Notes: generated by a model from the sequence alone, not told the origin. Positions 1-9,316 are shown, numbered from the stretch's first letter. The stretch: DNA of 64,000 bases from Streptomyces roseofulvus (GCF_039534915.1 NZ_BAAAWE010000001.1:4960001-5024000); one strand, 5' to 3'. Numbers and translations: made by a program.

Positions 1-1470
1 TTCGCGACACTCGGGCTGACCTACGACGACGTGCTGCTGCTGCCGGGAGCCTCCGAGGTTCTCCCCAACGCGGTCGACACCTCGTCCCGCATCTCTCGTA
101 ACGTCCGGGTCAACATCCCGCTGCTGTCCGCGGCGATGGACAAGGTGACCGAGTCCCGCATGGCGATCGCCATGGCCCGTCTGGGCGGCGTCGGCGTGCT
201 CCACCGGAACCTCTCCATCGAGGACCAGGTCAACCAGGTGGACCTCGTCAAGCGGTCCGAGTCCGGCATGGTGACCGACCCGATCACGGTCCACCCGGAG
301 GCGACCCTCGCCGAGGCCGACGCCCTCTGCGCCAAGTTCCGCATCAGCGGCGTCCCGGTCACCGCCCCCGACGGCAAGCTCCTCGGCATCGTGACCAACC
401 GCGACATGGCCTTCGAGACCGACCGCAGCCGTCAGGTCCGCGAGGTCATGACGCCGATGCCGCTGGTCACCGGCAAGGTCGGCATCTCCGGCGTCGACGC
501 CATGGAGCTGCTGCGCCGCCACAAGATCGAGAAGCTGCCGCTCGTCGACGACGAGGGCGTGCTCAAGGGCCTCATCACCGTCAAGGACTTCGTCAAGGCG
601 GAGAAGTACCCGAACGCCGCCAAGGACGCCGAGGGCCGGCTGCTCGTCGGCGCGGCCGTCGGCGCCAGCCCCGAGGCGCTGGAGCGCGCCCAGGCGCTCG
701 CCGCCGTCGGCGTCGACTTCCTCATCGTCGACACCTCGCACGGCCACAACAGCAACGCCCTGAGCTGGATGGCGAAGATCAAGTCGAGCGTGAACGTCGA
801 CGTGATCGGCGGCAACGTCGCCACCCGCGACGGCGCCCAGGCGATGATCGACGCCGGTGTCGACGGCATCAAGGTCGGCGTCGGCCCCGGCTCCATCTGC
901 ACCACCCGCGTCGTCGCCGGCATCGGCGTCCCGCAGGTCACCGCGATCTACGAGGCGGGTCTCGCGGCCCGCGCCGCCGGCGTCCCGCTGATCGGCGACG
1001 GCGGCCTCCAGTACTCCGGCGACATCGGCAAGGCGCTCGCCGCCGGCGCCGACACCGTGATGCTCGGCAGCCTCCTCGCGGGCTGCGAGGAGTCGCCCGG
1101 CGAGCTGCTCTTCATCAACGGCAAGCAGTTCAAGTCGTACCGCGGCATGGGCTCGCTCGGCGCCATGCAGTCCCGTGGCCAGGGCAGGTCCTACTCGAAG
1201 GACCGCTACTTCCAGGCCGACGTCACCTCCGACGACAAGCTTGTGCCCGAGGGCATCGAGGGCCAGGTGCCGTACCGCGGTCCGCTCTCCTCCGTGGTGC
1301 ACCAGCTGGTCGGCGGCCTGCGCCAGACGATGGGCTACGTGGGCGCCGCCACCATCGAGGAGATGGAGTCCAAGGGCCGCTTCGTCCGGATCACCTCGGC
1401 GGGCCTCAAGGAGAGCCACCCGCACGACATCCAGATGACGGTCGAGGCGCCGAACTACAGCAGGAAGTAG
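1..1470 (+). CDS. guaB: IMP dehydrogenase GuaB, 5' partial
   Basis: Catalyses NAD-dependent oxidation of IMP to XMP, the first committed step of GMP synthesis, in the cytoplasm. The reading frame is open from base 1 (FATLGLTYDD precedes the first in-window GTG), so the true start lies outside the window; 489 codons remain. A TIM-barrel segment is interrupted at about residues 90-200 by two CBS modules. The active-site loop GPGSICTTR has its nucleophilic Cys at codon 300, and the flap region contains YRGMGSLGAM. A hairpin terminator follows, then guaB3. Identification is firm; only the amino terminus is missing. Confidence 0.97.
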   Translation, partial: FATLGLTYDDVLLLPGASEVLPNAVDTSSRISRNVRVNIPLLSAAMDKVTESRMAIAMARLGGVGVLHRNLSIEDQVNQVDLVKRSESGMVTDPITVHPEATLAEADALCAKFRISGVPVTAPDGKLLGIVTNRDMAFETDRSRQVREVMTPMPLVTGKVGISGVDAMELLRRHKIEKLPLVDDEGVLKGLITVKDFVKAEKYPNAAKDAEGRLLVGAAVGASPEALERAQALAAVGVDFLIVDTSHGHNSNALSWMAKIKSSVNVDVIGGNVATRDGAQAMIDAGVDGIKVGVGPGSICTTRVVAGIGVPQVTAIYEAGLAARAAGVPLIGDGGLQYSGDIGKALAAGADTVMLGSLLAGCEESPGELLFINGKQFKSYRGMGSLGAMQSRGQGRSYSKDRYFQADVTSDDKLVPEGIEGQVPYRGPLSSVVHQLVGGLRQTMGYVGAATIEEMESKGRFVRITSAGLKESHPHDIQMTVEAPNYSRK

Positions 1471-1485
1471 TCCGCGCGGACGGGA

Positions 1486-1520
1486 GGGGGCGGTTCCGGC
1501 ATGTGGCCGGAGCCGCCCCC
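1486..1520 (+). terminator. Hairpin terminator after guaB
   Basis: Arms 1486-1500 and 1506-1520 pair over 15 bp with one G-U wobble around a 5-nt loop. There is no U-tract, which is common for Streptomyces terminators. Confidence 0.7.
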
Positions 1521-1576
1521 CACGCGTGTGTCGGGGATACTGGTAGGCGCAGACATAGAGGGAAAGGCCACATATC

Positions 1577-2701
1577 GTGACTGAGATCGAGATCGGGCGC
1601 GGCAAGCGCGGCCGCAGGGCGTACGCGTTCGACGACATCGCCGTCGTACCGAGCCGGCGCACCCGGGACCCGAAGGAGGTCTCGATCGCCTGGCAGATCG
1701 ACGCCTACCGCTTCGAGCTGCCCTTCCTGGCCGCCCCGATGGACTCGGTCGTCTCCCCGCAGACCGCCATCCGGATCGGCGAGCTCGGTGGTCTGGGCGT
1801 GCTGAACCTCGAAGGCCTGTGGACCCGCTACGAGGACCCGCAGCCGCTGCTCGACGAGATCGCCGAGCTGGACGAGGCCACCGCCACCCGCCGTCTGCAG
1901 GAGATCTACGCCGCTCCGATCAAGGAGGAGCTGATCGGGCAGCGCATCAAGGAGGTGCGCGACTCCGGCGTCGTCACCGCCGCTGCGCTCTCCCCGCAGC
2001 GCACCGCCCAGTTCTCCAAGGCCGTCGTCGACGCGGGCGTGGACATCTTCGTCATCCGCGGCACCACGGTCTCCGCCGAGCACGTCTCCGGCGCGGCCGA
2101 GCCGCTCAACCTGAAGCAGTTCATCTACGAGCTGGACGTCCCGGTCATCGTCGGCGGCTGCGCCACGTACACCGCCGCCCTGCACCTGATGCGGACCGGC
2201 GCCGCGGGCGTCCTGGTCGGCTTCGGCGGCGGCGCCGCGCACACCACCCGGAACGTGCTGGGCATCCAGGTCCCGATGGCGACCGCCGTCGCCGACGTGG
2301 CCGCGGCCCGCCGCGACTACATGGACGAGTCCGGCGGCCGGTACGTGCACGTCATCGCCGACGGCGGCGTGGGCTGGTCCGGCGACCTGCCGAAGGCGAT
2401 CGCCTGCGGCGCGGACGCCGTGATGATCGGCTCCCCGCTGGCGCGCGGCACCGACGCGCCGGGCAAGGGCCACCACTGGGGCATGGAGGCCGTTCACGAG
2501 GACGTGCCGCGCGGCAAGCTGGTCGACCTGGGCATCGTCGGCACCACCGAGGAGATCCTCACCGGTCCGTCGCACACCCCGGACGGCTCGATGAACTTCT
2601 TCGGCGCCCTGCGCCGCGCGATGGCCACCACGGGCTACAGCGAGCTCAAGGAGTTCCAGCGCGTCGAGGTGACCGTCGCGGACTCGCAGCACCGCCGCTG
2701 A
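1577..2701 (+). CDS. guaB3: GuaB3-family IMP dehydrogenase-related protein
   Basis: A 374-residue member of the IMPDH/GMP reductase TIM-barrel family without CBS domains. The GTG start gives the usual MTEIEIGRGK amino terminus. The phosphate-binding part of the barrel is recognisable (ADGGVGWSGDLPKAIACGADAVMIGS). The loop equivalent to SICTTR in GuaB reads AAHTTR, so the nucleophilic Cys is replaced by His222. It follows guaB after a terminator, a common actinobacterial arrangement. Whether it is a second IMPDH, a reductase or a regulatory paralogue cannot be read from sequence. Confidence 0.9.
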   Translation: MTEIEIGRGKRGRRAYAFDDIAVVPSRRTRDPKEVSIAWQIDAYRFELPFLAAPMDSVVSPQTAIRIGELGGLGVLNLEGLWTRYEDPQPLLDEIAELDEATATRRLQEIYAAPIKEELIGQRIKEVRDSGVVTAAALSPQRTAQFSKAVVDAGVDIFVIRGTTVSAEHVSGAAEPLNLKQFIYELDVPVIVGGCATYTAALHLMRTGAAGVLVGFGGGAAHTTRNVLGIQVPMATAVADVAAARRDYMDESGGRYVHVIADGGVGWSGDLPKAIACGADAVMIGSPLARGTDAPGKGHHWGMEAVHEDVPRGKLVDLGIVGTTEEILTGPSHTPDGSMNFFGALRRAMATTGYSELKEFQRVEVTVADSQHRR

Positions 2702-2711
2702 CGCTTCCCGT

Positions 2712-2761
2712 CGTACGGGAGAGGGCCCCGCACCGACCGGTGCGGGGCCCTCTCCCGTACG
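2712..2761. terminator. Bidirectional terminator, 24-bp stem
   Basis: Perfect inverted repeat with arms 2712-2735 and 2738-2761, between the convergent guaB3 and the membrane-protein gene ending at 2776. It can stop transcription from both sides. Confidence 0.85.
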
Positions 2762-2775
2762 CGCGCGTGCTCCGG

Positions 2776-3366
2776 TCAGTCGGAGGCGCCGGCCTTCCGG
2801 GCGCCGGAGAAGGCGGCGACGGGGCCGAGCGCGAGGAAGAGGAAGGTCATGGCGTCCTTGCCCTCGTTCCACGCGTCGGTCAGCATGCCGAACTGCTGGA
2901 AGAAGAGCTCGGTGAAGGAGAGGCCGAACTCCTTGGAGGCGAAGACCGCGATGCCGACGAGCTGGCCGAGGTAGACGGCCCCGAGGGCCAGGACCGCGCT
3001 GACGATCGGCAGCACGGGGTTGGTGCCGCCGACCTTGCCGGCGGCGAAGCCGACCGCGAAGCCGACGCCGACCGCGGCCCAGCCGATCTCGACCTCGACG
3101 CCGCCCAGGACGGCGCCGTAGATGCCGGCGGTGACCAGCGCGGCGACGACGGCGGCGAGGATGCCGAGGCCGATGTTGTTCCGGCGGGGCGCGGGCGCCG
3201 GCGGGTAGGCGCCGAACGGGTTCTGGCCGTCGGGAGCCTGACCGAACGGGTTCTGCCCCGCGGGCTGCTGGGGCGCGCCCGGCGCGAACGGGTTCTGGCC
3301 AGCGGGCTGCTGGCCGGGCGCGCCCTGGGCGTACGGGTTGCCGGGCGGCGGAACGGGCTGGCTCAT
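2776..3366 (-). CDS. Pro-rich membrane protein of unknown function
   Basis: 196 residues. The ATG at 3366 (MSQPVPPPGNPY) is chosen over an upstream in-frame start at 3450 because it gives the usual soluble Pro/Gly/Gln-rich tail. That tail carries repeated GQNPF units (about residues 18-50). About four hydrophobic segments follow (about residues 60-185), with a charged stretch before the last. No enzymatic motif is visible. This layout is common among Streptomyces integral membrane proteins; another example in this window lies at 53928-54491. A possible promoter lies at 3420-3442. Confidence 0.75.
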   Translation of the reverse strand: MSQPVPPPGNPYAQGAPGQQPAGQNPFAPGAPQQPAGQNPFGQAPDGQNPFGAYPPAPAPRRNNIGLGILAAVVAALVTAGIYGAVLGGVEVEIGWAAVGVGFAVGFAAGKVGGTNPVLPIVSAVLALGAVYLGQLVGIAVFASKEFGLSFTELFFQQFGMLTDAWNEGKDAMTFLFLALGPVAAFSGARKAGASD

Positions 3367-3419
3367 GGTGGTGGTCCCCCAAGACGGATGCCGCACGGGT
3401 GTGCGACCAATGGGGCGGG

Positions 3420-3442
3420 AGACTAGCAGCCCGCTCCGACAG
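3420..3442 (-). promoter_or_regulatory. Possible promoter, weak damage-type match
   Basis: On the minus strand CTGTCGGAG, eight bases, then TAGTCT, about 50 bp before the start at 3366. The spacing equals the TTGTCRGTG-N8-TAnnnT element, with two mismatches in the upstream half. Confidence 0.35.
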
Positions 3443-3463
3443 TGGCCCACCTGTTACCTGGGT

Positions 3464-4705
3464 TCAGAGCCGGTGCGCGGTGCCGGCGGGGGTGGCGCCG
3501 CGGGTGTCGAGGAGGAGCTGGGCCTTCACGGCGAGGCCCTGGAGGTCGTAGACGCGGTGGTGCTGGAGCAGGACCGTCAGGTCGGCGTGGGCGGCGGCCT
3601 CGTAGAGGGAGTCGGCGCGGGGGACGGGGAGGTCGCGCACCCGCCAGTCGGGGACGTGCGGGTCGTGGAAGCTGACCGTCGCGCCGAGGTCCATGAGGCG
3701 GTGGGCGATCTCGTCGGCGGGGGAGCCCTCGCGGTCGGCGAGGTCGGGCTTGTACGTGATGCCGAGCAGCAGGATCCGGGCGCCGCGGGCGGACTTGCCG
3801 TGCTCGTTGAGGAGCGCGGCGGCGCGCTGGACGACGTACCGCGGCATCCGCTGGTTGACCTGGCCGGCGAGTTCGACGAGGCGGAGCGGGTGGTGGCCGC
3901 CGAGCCGCTCGACGGGGACGCCGTGGCCGCCGACGCCGGGGCCGGGGCGGAACGCCTGGAAGCCGAAGGGCTTGGTCTCGGCGCAGCGGATGACGTCCCA
4001 GAGGTCCACGCCGAGTTCGTGGCAGAGCACCGCCATCTCGTTGACGAGGGCGATGTTGACGTGCCGGAAGTTGGTCTCCAGGAGTTTGACCGTCTCGGCC
4101 TCGCGGGGGCCGCGGGCGCGGACCACCTTGTCGGTGAAGCGGCCGTAGAAGGCGGCGGCGGACTCGGTGCACGCGGGCGTGAGGCCGCCGATGACCTTCG
4201 GGGTGCCGGCGAGGCCGGGCAGGCGCGCGCCGGGGTCGACGCGGCCGGGGGAGTACGCGAGGTGGAAGTCGCGGCCGGCCCGCAGGCCCGAGCCCTCCTC
4301 CAGGAGCGCGCGGAGCGGGCCCTCGGTGGTGCCGGGCGGGACGGGGGACTCCAGGACGACGGTGGTGTGGGGGCGGAGCCGGGCGGCGAGCGCGCGGGCG
4401 GCGTCGGTGACGGCCGTGAGGTCGAGGCCGCCGTCGGGGCCGGGCGGGGTGGCGGCGCAGATCACCGCGGTGCGGACCCGGCCGAGTTCGGCCGGGTCGG
4501 TGGTGGCCCGGAAGCCGCCGGAGAGCATCCGGCGGAGCTCGGAGGCGGTGAGGGAGCCGTCGACCGGGGGCCGGCCCGCGGTGAGTTCGGCGACCGGGCC
4601 GGGATCGGTGTCGAAGCCGGCGGTGGCGATGCCCGCGGCGGTCGCGGCCTGGGCGAGGGGGAGTCCGTGGTGGCCGAGGCCGATGACGGCGAGGTCTGCG
4701 GGCAT
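3464..4705 (-). CDS. Nucleotide-sugar dehydrogenase (WecC/UDPGDH family), catalytic Cys absent
   Basis: 413 residues with three-domain UDP-glucose/UDP-ManNAc dehydrogenase architecture: an N-terminal Rossmann fold (VIGLGHHGLPLA), a central helix with the conserved Lys207 (AETVKLLETNFRHVN), and a C-terminal NAD/sugar domain (LGITYKPDLADREGSP). The family's thiol loop, normally GVGGHCIPVD, reads GVGGHGVPVE, so residue 262 is Gly. Established knowledge: that Cys carries the thioester in the second oxidation to the uronic acid. Start ATG 4705 fits the Rossmann motif; upstream sequence in the same frame is non-coding. It is divergent from glpD. It may be inactive, stop at the aldehyde, or have another role. 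Confidence 0.85.
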   Translation of the reverse strand: MPADLAVIGLGHHGLPLAQAATAAGIATAGFDTDPGPVAELTAGRPPVDGSLTASELRRMLSGGFRATTDPAELGRVRTAVICAATPPGPDGGLDLTAVTDAARALAARLRPHTTVVLESPVPPGTTEGPLRALLEEGSGLRAGRDFHLAYSPGRVDPGARLPGLAGTPKVIGGLTPACTESAAAFYGRFTDKVVRARGPREAETVKLLETNFRHVNIALVNEMAVLCHELGVDLWDVIRCAETKPFGFQAFRPGPGVGGHGVPVERLGGHHPLRLVELAGQVNQRMPRYVVQRAAALLNEHGKSARGARILLLGITYKPDLADREGSPADEIAHRLMDLGATVSFHDPHVPDWRVRDLPVPRADSLYEAAAHADLTVLLQHHRVYDLQGLAVKAQLLLDTRGATPAGTAHRL

Positions 4706-4814
4706 GGGGGGTGGGCCGTCCTTCCCGGTAGCCGTGACGACGTGCGTACGCAATGTCAGACTAGGAGTAAATATGACCGATATGCGGCATTGCATGATCG
4801 AAGGTCGCCGAGTG

Positions 4815-4823
4815 TTATCCACA
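4815..4823 (+). promoter_or_regulatory. DnaA-box-like 9-mer
   Basis: TTATCCACA, identical to the E. coli DnaA-box consensus, in the 253-bp gap between the divergent dehydrogenase and glpD. It is a single copy, so function is uncertain. Confidence 0.3.
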
Positions 4824-4958
4824 GGTCTGTGCGGGGGCGGTGGCCGAAGCCGCCGGACCGGTCCAGAATCGGGACTGTGAGCCGGGCCACACGCGGTCCG
4901 GTTCACCGCTGCGACGACGAGGGACAGCCGGGACGCACGACGACGGGAGGCGGCAGCC

Positions 4959-6695
4959 GTGAGGACAGCGACACTGGGACCCGCCGAGCGCGCCGCGGCG
5001 CTGACGGCCATGGCCGAGCGCGAGCTGGACGTGCTCGTCGTCGGCGGCGGCGTGGTCGGCGCCGGCACCGCCCTCGACGCGGTCACGCGCGGGCTCTCCA
5101 CCGGCATCGTCGAGGCCCGCGACTGGGCCTCCGGCACCTCCAGCCGCTCCAGCAAGCTCATCCACGGCGGCCTCCGCTACCTGGAGATGCTCGACTTCGC
5201 CCTGGTCCGCGAGGCCCTCAAGGAGCGCGGACTGCTCCTCGGGCGGCTCGCCCCCCACCTGGTGAAGCCGGTGCCGTTCCTCTACCCGCTCCAGCACCGG
5301 GCCTGGGAGCGGGTCTACGCGGGCTCCGGCGTCGCCCTGTACGACGCCATGTCCGTCTCCTCCGGGCACGGCCGCGGCCTCCCCGTCCACCGCCACCTCA
5401 GCCGCAAGGGCGCCCTCCGTGTCGCCCCCTGCCTGCGGCGGGACGCCCTCACCGGCGCCCTCCAGTACTACGACGCCCAGATGGACGACGCCCGCTTCGT
5501 CCTCACCCTCGTCCGCACCGCCGCCTCCTACGGCGCCCTGGCCGCCGCCCGGGCCCGCGTCACCGGTTTCCTCCGGGAGGGCGAGCGGGTCGTCGGCGCC
5601 CGCGTCCAGGACGTCGAGACCGGCGGCGAGTACGTCATCCGGGCCAAGCAGATCGTCAACGCCACCGGGGTGTGGACCGACGACACCCAGGCCCTCATCG
5701 GCGAACGCGGCCAGTTCCACGTCCGCGCCTCCAAGGGCATCCACCTCGTCGTCCCCAAGGACCGGATCCACTCCACCACCGGCCTCATCCTGCGCACCGA
5801 GAAGTCCGTCCTCTTCGTCATCCCCTGGGGCCGGCACTGGATCATCGGCACCACCGACACCGACTGGGACCTCGACAAGGCCCACCCCGCCGCCTCCAGC
5901 GCCGACATCGACTACCTGCTCGAACACGTCAACACCGTGCTCGCCACCCCGCTCTCCCGCGACGACGTCCAGGGCGTCTACGCCGGTCTGCGCCCCCTGC
6001 TCGCCGGCGAGTCCGACGCCACCAGCAAGCTCTCCCGCGAGCACACCGTCGCCCATCCCGTTCCCGGCCTGGTCGTCGTCGCCGGCGGTAAGTACACGAC
6101 CTACCGGGTGATGGCGAAGGACGCCGTCGACGAGGCCGTGCACGGCCTCGGCTTCGGAGGGTCCTCGGGGCGGAGCGGCTGGGGAGGGGTCGCCCCCTGC
6201 GTCACCGAGGACACCCCGCTGATCGGGGCCGAGGGCTACCGGGCGCTGTGGAACGCGCGGGCCGGGATCGCCGCCCGCACCGGCCTGCACGTCGTCCGCG
6301 TCGAGCATCTGCTCAACCGGTACGGCTCCCTGACGGAGGAACTGCTCGCCCTCGTCGCCGAGGACCCCTCGCTCGGCGAACCGCTCGCCGGGGCCGACGA
6401 CTACCTGCGCGCCGAGGTCGTCTACGCGGCCTCGCACGAGGGCGCCCGCCACCTCGACGACGTCCTCACCCGGCGCACCCGCGTCTCCATCGAGACCTTC
6501 GACCGCGGCACCCGCAGCGCGCGCGAGGCGGCGGAGCTGATGGCGCCGGTCCTCGGCTGGGACGAGGGACAGACCGAGAGAGAGATCGAGCACTACCGGA
6601 AGCGGGTCGAGGCGGAGCGGGAGTCCCAGCGGCAGCCCGACGACCAGACGGCGGACGCCGCGCGGCTCGGTGCGCCCGACATCGTCCCGATCTGA
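4959..6695 (+). CDS. glpD: FAD-dependent glycerol-3-phosphate dehydrogenase
   Basis: Oxidises sn-glycerol-3-phosphate to dihydroxyacetone phosphate at the membrane, feeding electrons to quinone. The 578 residues start with an FAD-binding dinucleotide fold (VLVVGGGVVGAGTALDAVTRG, about residues 26-46), then the GlpD signature SRSSKLIHGGLRYLE, an FAD domain motif (WIIGTTDTDW) and a C-terminal DAO_C helical domain. The GTG start at 4959 has GGGAGG 8 bases upstream. It stands alone between the divergent dehydrogenase and the kinase cluster; the glycerol operon partners are not here. Confidence 0.93.
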   Translation: MRTATLGPAERAAALTAMAERELDVLVVGGGVVGAGTALDAVTRGLSTGIVEARDWASGTSSRSSKLIHGGLRYLEMLDFALVREALKERGLLLGRLAPHLVKPVPFLYPLQHRAWERVYAGSGVALYDAMSVSSGHGRGLPVHRHLSRKGALRVAPCLRRDALTGALQYYDAQMDDARFVLTLVRTAASYGALAAARARVTGFLREGERVVGARVQDVETGGEYVIRAKQIVNATGVWTDDTQALIGERGQFHVRASKGIHLVVPKDRIHSTTGLILRTEKSVLFVIPWGRHWIIGTTDTDWDLDKAHPAASSADIDYLLEHVNTVLATPLSRDDVQGVYAGLRPLLAGESDATSKLSREHTVAHPVPGLVVVAGGKYTTYRVMAKDAVDEAVHGLGFGGSSGRSGWGGVAPCVTEDTPLIGAEGYRALWNARAGIAARTGLHVVRVEHLLNRYGSLTEELLALVAEDPSLGEPLAGADDYLRAEVVYAASHEGARHLDDVLTRRTRVSIETFDRGTRSAREAAELMAPVLGWDEGQTEREIEHYRKRVEAERESQRQPDDQTADAARLGAPDIVPI

Positions 6696-6892
6696 CGGGG
6701 GCTCCGTCTGACGGTACGTCCGGTACGGGAGGGAACCCGGGGGCACCGGTGGCGCGTCGTCATACCGGAGTCTGGACCCGGGGGCGCCGCCCGCCGCGAG
6801 GTGAGGGACAATGGGCTCTCTTCCAGGGCGGGTTGCCGCAGCGTGCGGAGTGCGGCGGGCGCGGCGGAGATCAGGGATCGCAGAGGGGACGC

Positions 6893-9262
6893 ATGTCGGA
6901 GTCGGAGCAGTCGCGGGACACGGCGAAGGACCCCCGGCGGGACGCCGCCGCGGGGGCCGCGACCGACGGCGGGCGGGGGACGGTTCCGGCCGCGCGCGAG
7001 GCGGAGCGGGACGCGGCGGAGCGGGGCGCGGGAGCGCCCGGCGGGACGGCCGCCGGCACGGAACCGGACGGCGGGGCCCGGCCGGAGGCCGCGGCGGCGA
7101 CCCCCGGGGACGCCGCCCCGGAGCCGACGGAGCCTCAGGACGCGCCCCGGGAGGCGAAGCCGCGGGACGGTGAGCCCCAGGACGCGAAGCCGGGCGCCGG
7201 AGCGAAGGCGCCGCGCGACCGGGTGCCCGGGACCGAGCCGTCCACCGGGCGGGCCGGCTTCGGCGCCGGGGACGGCGACGGGCAGCGCCCCGCCGCCGAC
7301 CGGCTCCGCAAGGGCTCCTCGTCCACCACCGCCGAGACCGAGGGCCGGCTGCTCGCAGGCCGCTACCGGCTCGGCGCCCTCGTCGGCCGCGGCGGCATGG
7401 GCACCGTCTGGCGCGCCGTCGACGAGACCCTCGGCCGCACCGTCGCCGTCAAGGAACTCCGCTTCCCCAGCAGCATCGACGAGGACGAGAAGCGCCGCCT
7501 GATCACCCGGACCCTGCGCGAGGCCAAGGCCATCGCCAAGATCCGCAACAACGGCGCCGTGACCGTCTACGACGTCGTCGACGAGGACGACCGCCCGTGG
7601 ATCGTCATGGAGCTCATCGAGGGCAAGTCGCTCGCCGACGCCGTGCGCGAGGACGGCGTCCTCACCCCGCGCCGCGCCGCCGAGGTCGGCCTCGCCATCC
7701 TCGACGTGCTGCGCTCCGCGCACCGCGAGGGCATCCTGCACCGCGACGTGAAGCCCTCCAACGTCCTCATCGCCGACGACGGCCGCGTCGTCCTCACCGA
7801 CTTCGGCATCGCCCAGGTGGAGGGCGACCCCTCCATCACCTCCACCGGCATGCTCGTCGGCGCCCCCTCGTACATCTCGCCCGAGCGCGCCCGTGGCCAC
7901 AAGCCCGGCCCGGCCGCCGACCTGTGGTCGCTGGGCGGTCTGCTGTACGCGGCGGTCGAGGGCTGCCCGCCGTACGACAAGGGCTCCGCGATCGCGACCC
8001 TCACCGCCGTGATGACCGAGCCCGTCGACCCGCCGAAGAACGCGGGCCCCGAGCTCGAGCAGGTCATCTACGGGCTGCTCGCCAAGGACCCGGCGCAGCG
8101 GCTCGACGACGCCCGCGCCCGGGTGCTGCTGCGCGCCGTGCTCGACGCCCCCGTGGCCGCGCCGGAGCCGTCGCCCGAGGTGACCAGGATCGTTCCGCTG
8201 CCGACCCGCCCCGAGCGGGAGCCGGCGGCCCCGGTCGCCGGCCGGGAGAAGGCGCCCGAGCCCGCCGCCGAGCGGATGCGCGGCGCCCTCGCCTCCGTAC
8301 GGAACGCGGCCGCGGCGGCCAAGGCCGAGGCGAAGACGAAGGACCGCGCCAAGGACAGGACCGCCAAGGAGAAGGGCGCCCGGGAGCAGGCCCGGCCCGT
8401 GCCCGCACAGAGCGGTTCGCGTCCGGCGCCGGTCCGCGCCCCGCTCACCGACGTCGTCCCCCGGCGCACCCTGGTGATCATCGCCGCGGTCGCCGTCCTC
8501 GCCGTGCTCGGCACCATCCTCGCGGTCTCCCTCAGCGGCGACGACAAGGGCGCCGAGGGCAAGGGCGGCGAGACCACCGCCTCGGCCGGGACCACCGCCG
8601 GCGGCGACGGCGGCTCCGGCACCGACGCCGGCTCCGGCACCGGAACCGGCGACCCCAGCCAGCAGGGCGACGCCCAGCCCGGCGACAACGGCGGCTCCGC
8701 CGACGCCGGTTCCGCGGCGACGGGCACCGCCACCGGCACCCCGGGCACCTCCACCGGCCAGACCGGCACCACGCCCACCGCCAAGCCGAGCGCCGGCACC
8801 GTGCTCCCGGCCGGCTACACCCTGGTCACCAACGACCGCTTCCACTTCTCCATGGGCATGCCCTCCTCCTTCGTCATGCGCCCCATAGACGGCTACAGCG
8901 GGGGCGCCATATGGAGCGAGAAGGGCGGCTTCCCGCGCGTCCAGGTCGACTTCAACGCCAGCCCGAAGGACGACGCGAAGGCCGCCTGGCTCGCCGCCGT
9001 CGGCGGCGTCCGCCTCACCAGCTCCGGCTACAAGCACCTCGGCATCGACACGGTGTCGTGGAAGGGCTACCCGACCGTCGCGGACTGGAAGTTCGAGCGG
9101 AACCAGAAGGGCGAGCGGGTCCGCGTCCTCAACCGCGGCTTCAAGGTCGACGCGAAGCACGGCTACTCGATCATGATCACCTGCCGTGCCGCCGAGTGGG
9201 ACGGCGCCGAGTGCCGGACGCTGCGCGACACCGCGTTCGCCACGTTCAGCCCCAAGGACTGA
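6893..9262 (+). CDS. Membrane Ser/Thr protein kinase (PknB-like), active
   Basis: 789 residues; ATG 6893 has AGAGGGG upstream. Order: a Pro/Glu/Ala-rich disordered tail (1-150), a Hanks kinase domain (about 155-420), a linker, one transmembrane helix (about 524-543), a Gly/Thr-rich spacer and an extracytoplasmic C-terminal domain of about 150 residues. All catalytic signatures are present: the Gly loop VGRGGMGTVW (164-173), Lys187, HRDVKPSN with Asp285, and DFG Asp303. There are no PASTA repeats. The outer domain (YTLVTNDRFHFSMGMP) resembles those of the next two genes, suggesting paralogous receptors sensing related envelope cues. Confidence 0.9.
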   Translation: MSESEQSRDTAKDPRRDAAAGAATDGGRGTVPAAREAERDAAERGAGAPGGTAAGTEPDGGARPEAAAATPGDAAPEPTEPQDAPREAKPRDGEPQDAKPGAGAKAPRDRVPGTEPSTGRAGFGAGDGDGQRPAADRLRKGSSSTTAETEGRLLAGRYRLGALVGRGGMGTVWRAVDETLGRTVAVKELRFPSSIDEDEKRRLITRTLREAKAIAKIRNNGAVTVYDVVDEDDRPWIVMELIEGKSLADAVREDGVLTPRRAAEVGLAILDVLRSAHREGILHRDVKPSNVLIADDGRVVLTDFGIAQVEGDPSITSTGMLVGAPSYISPERARGHKPGPAADLWSLGGLLYAAVEGCPPYDKGSAIATLTAVMTEPVDPPKNAGPELEQVIYGLLAKDPAQRLDDARARVLLRAVLDAPVAAPEPSPEVTRIVPLPTRPEREPAAPVAGREKAPEPAAERMRGALASVRNAAAAAKAEAKTKDRAKDRTAKEKGAREQARPVPAQSGSRPAPVRAPLTDVVPRRTLVIIAAVAVLAVLGTILAVSLSGDDKGAEGKGGETTASAGTTAGGDGGSGTDAGSGTGTGDPSQQGDAQPGDNGGSADAGSAATGTATGTPGTSTGQTGTTPTAKPSAGTVLPAGYTLVTNDRFHFSMGMPSSFVMRPIDGYSGGAIWSEKGGFPRVQVDFNASPKDDAKAAWLAAVGGVRLTSSGYKHLGIDTVSWKGYPTVADWKFERNQKGERVRVLNRGFKVDAKHGYSIMITCRAAEWDGAECRTLRDTAFATFSPKD

Positions 9263-9316
9263 CCGACGCCCGTATCGTGAGGGACGGGGGACGACCGAAG
9301 CGCAGGGGGAGGCGCC

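Noticed and set aside
3338..6091. Long plus-strand frame over the dehydrogenase and glpD
   Set aside because: Runs antisense through one recognised gene and out of frame through another; composition typical of a shadow.
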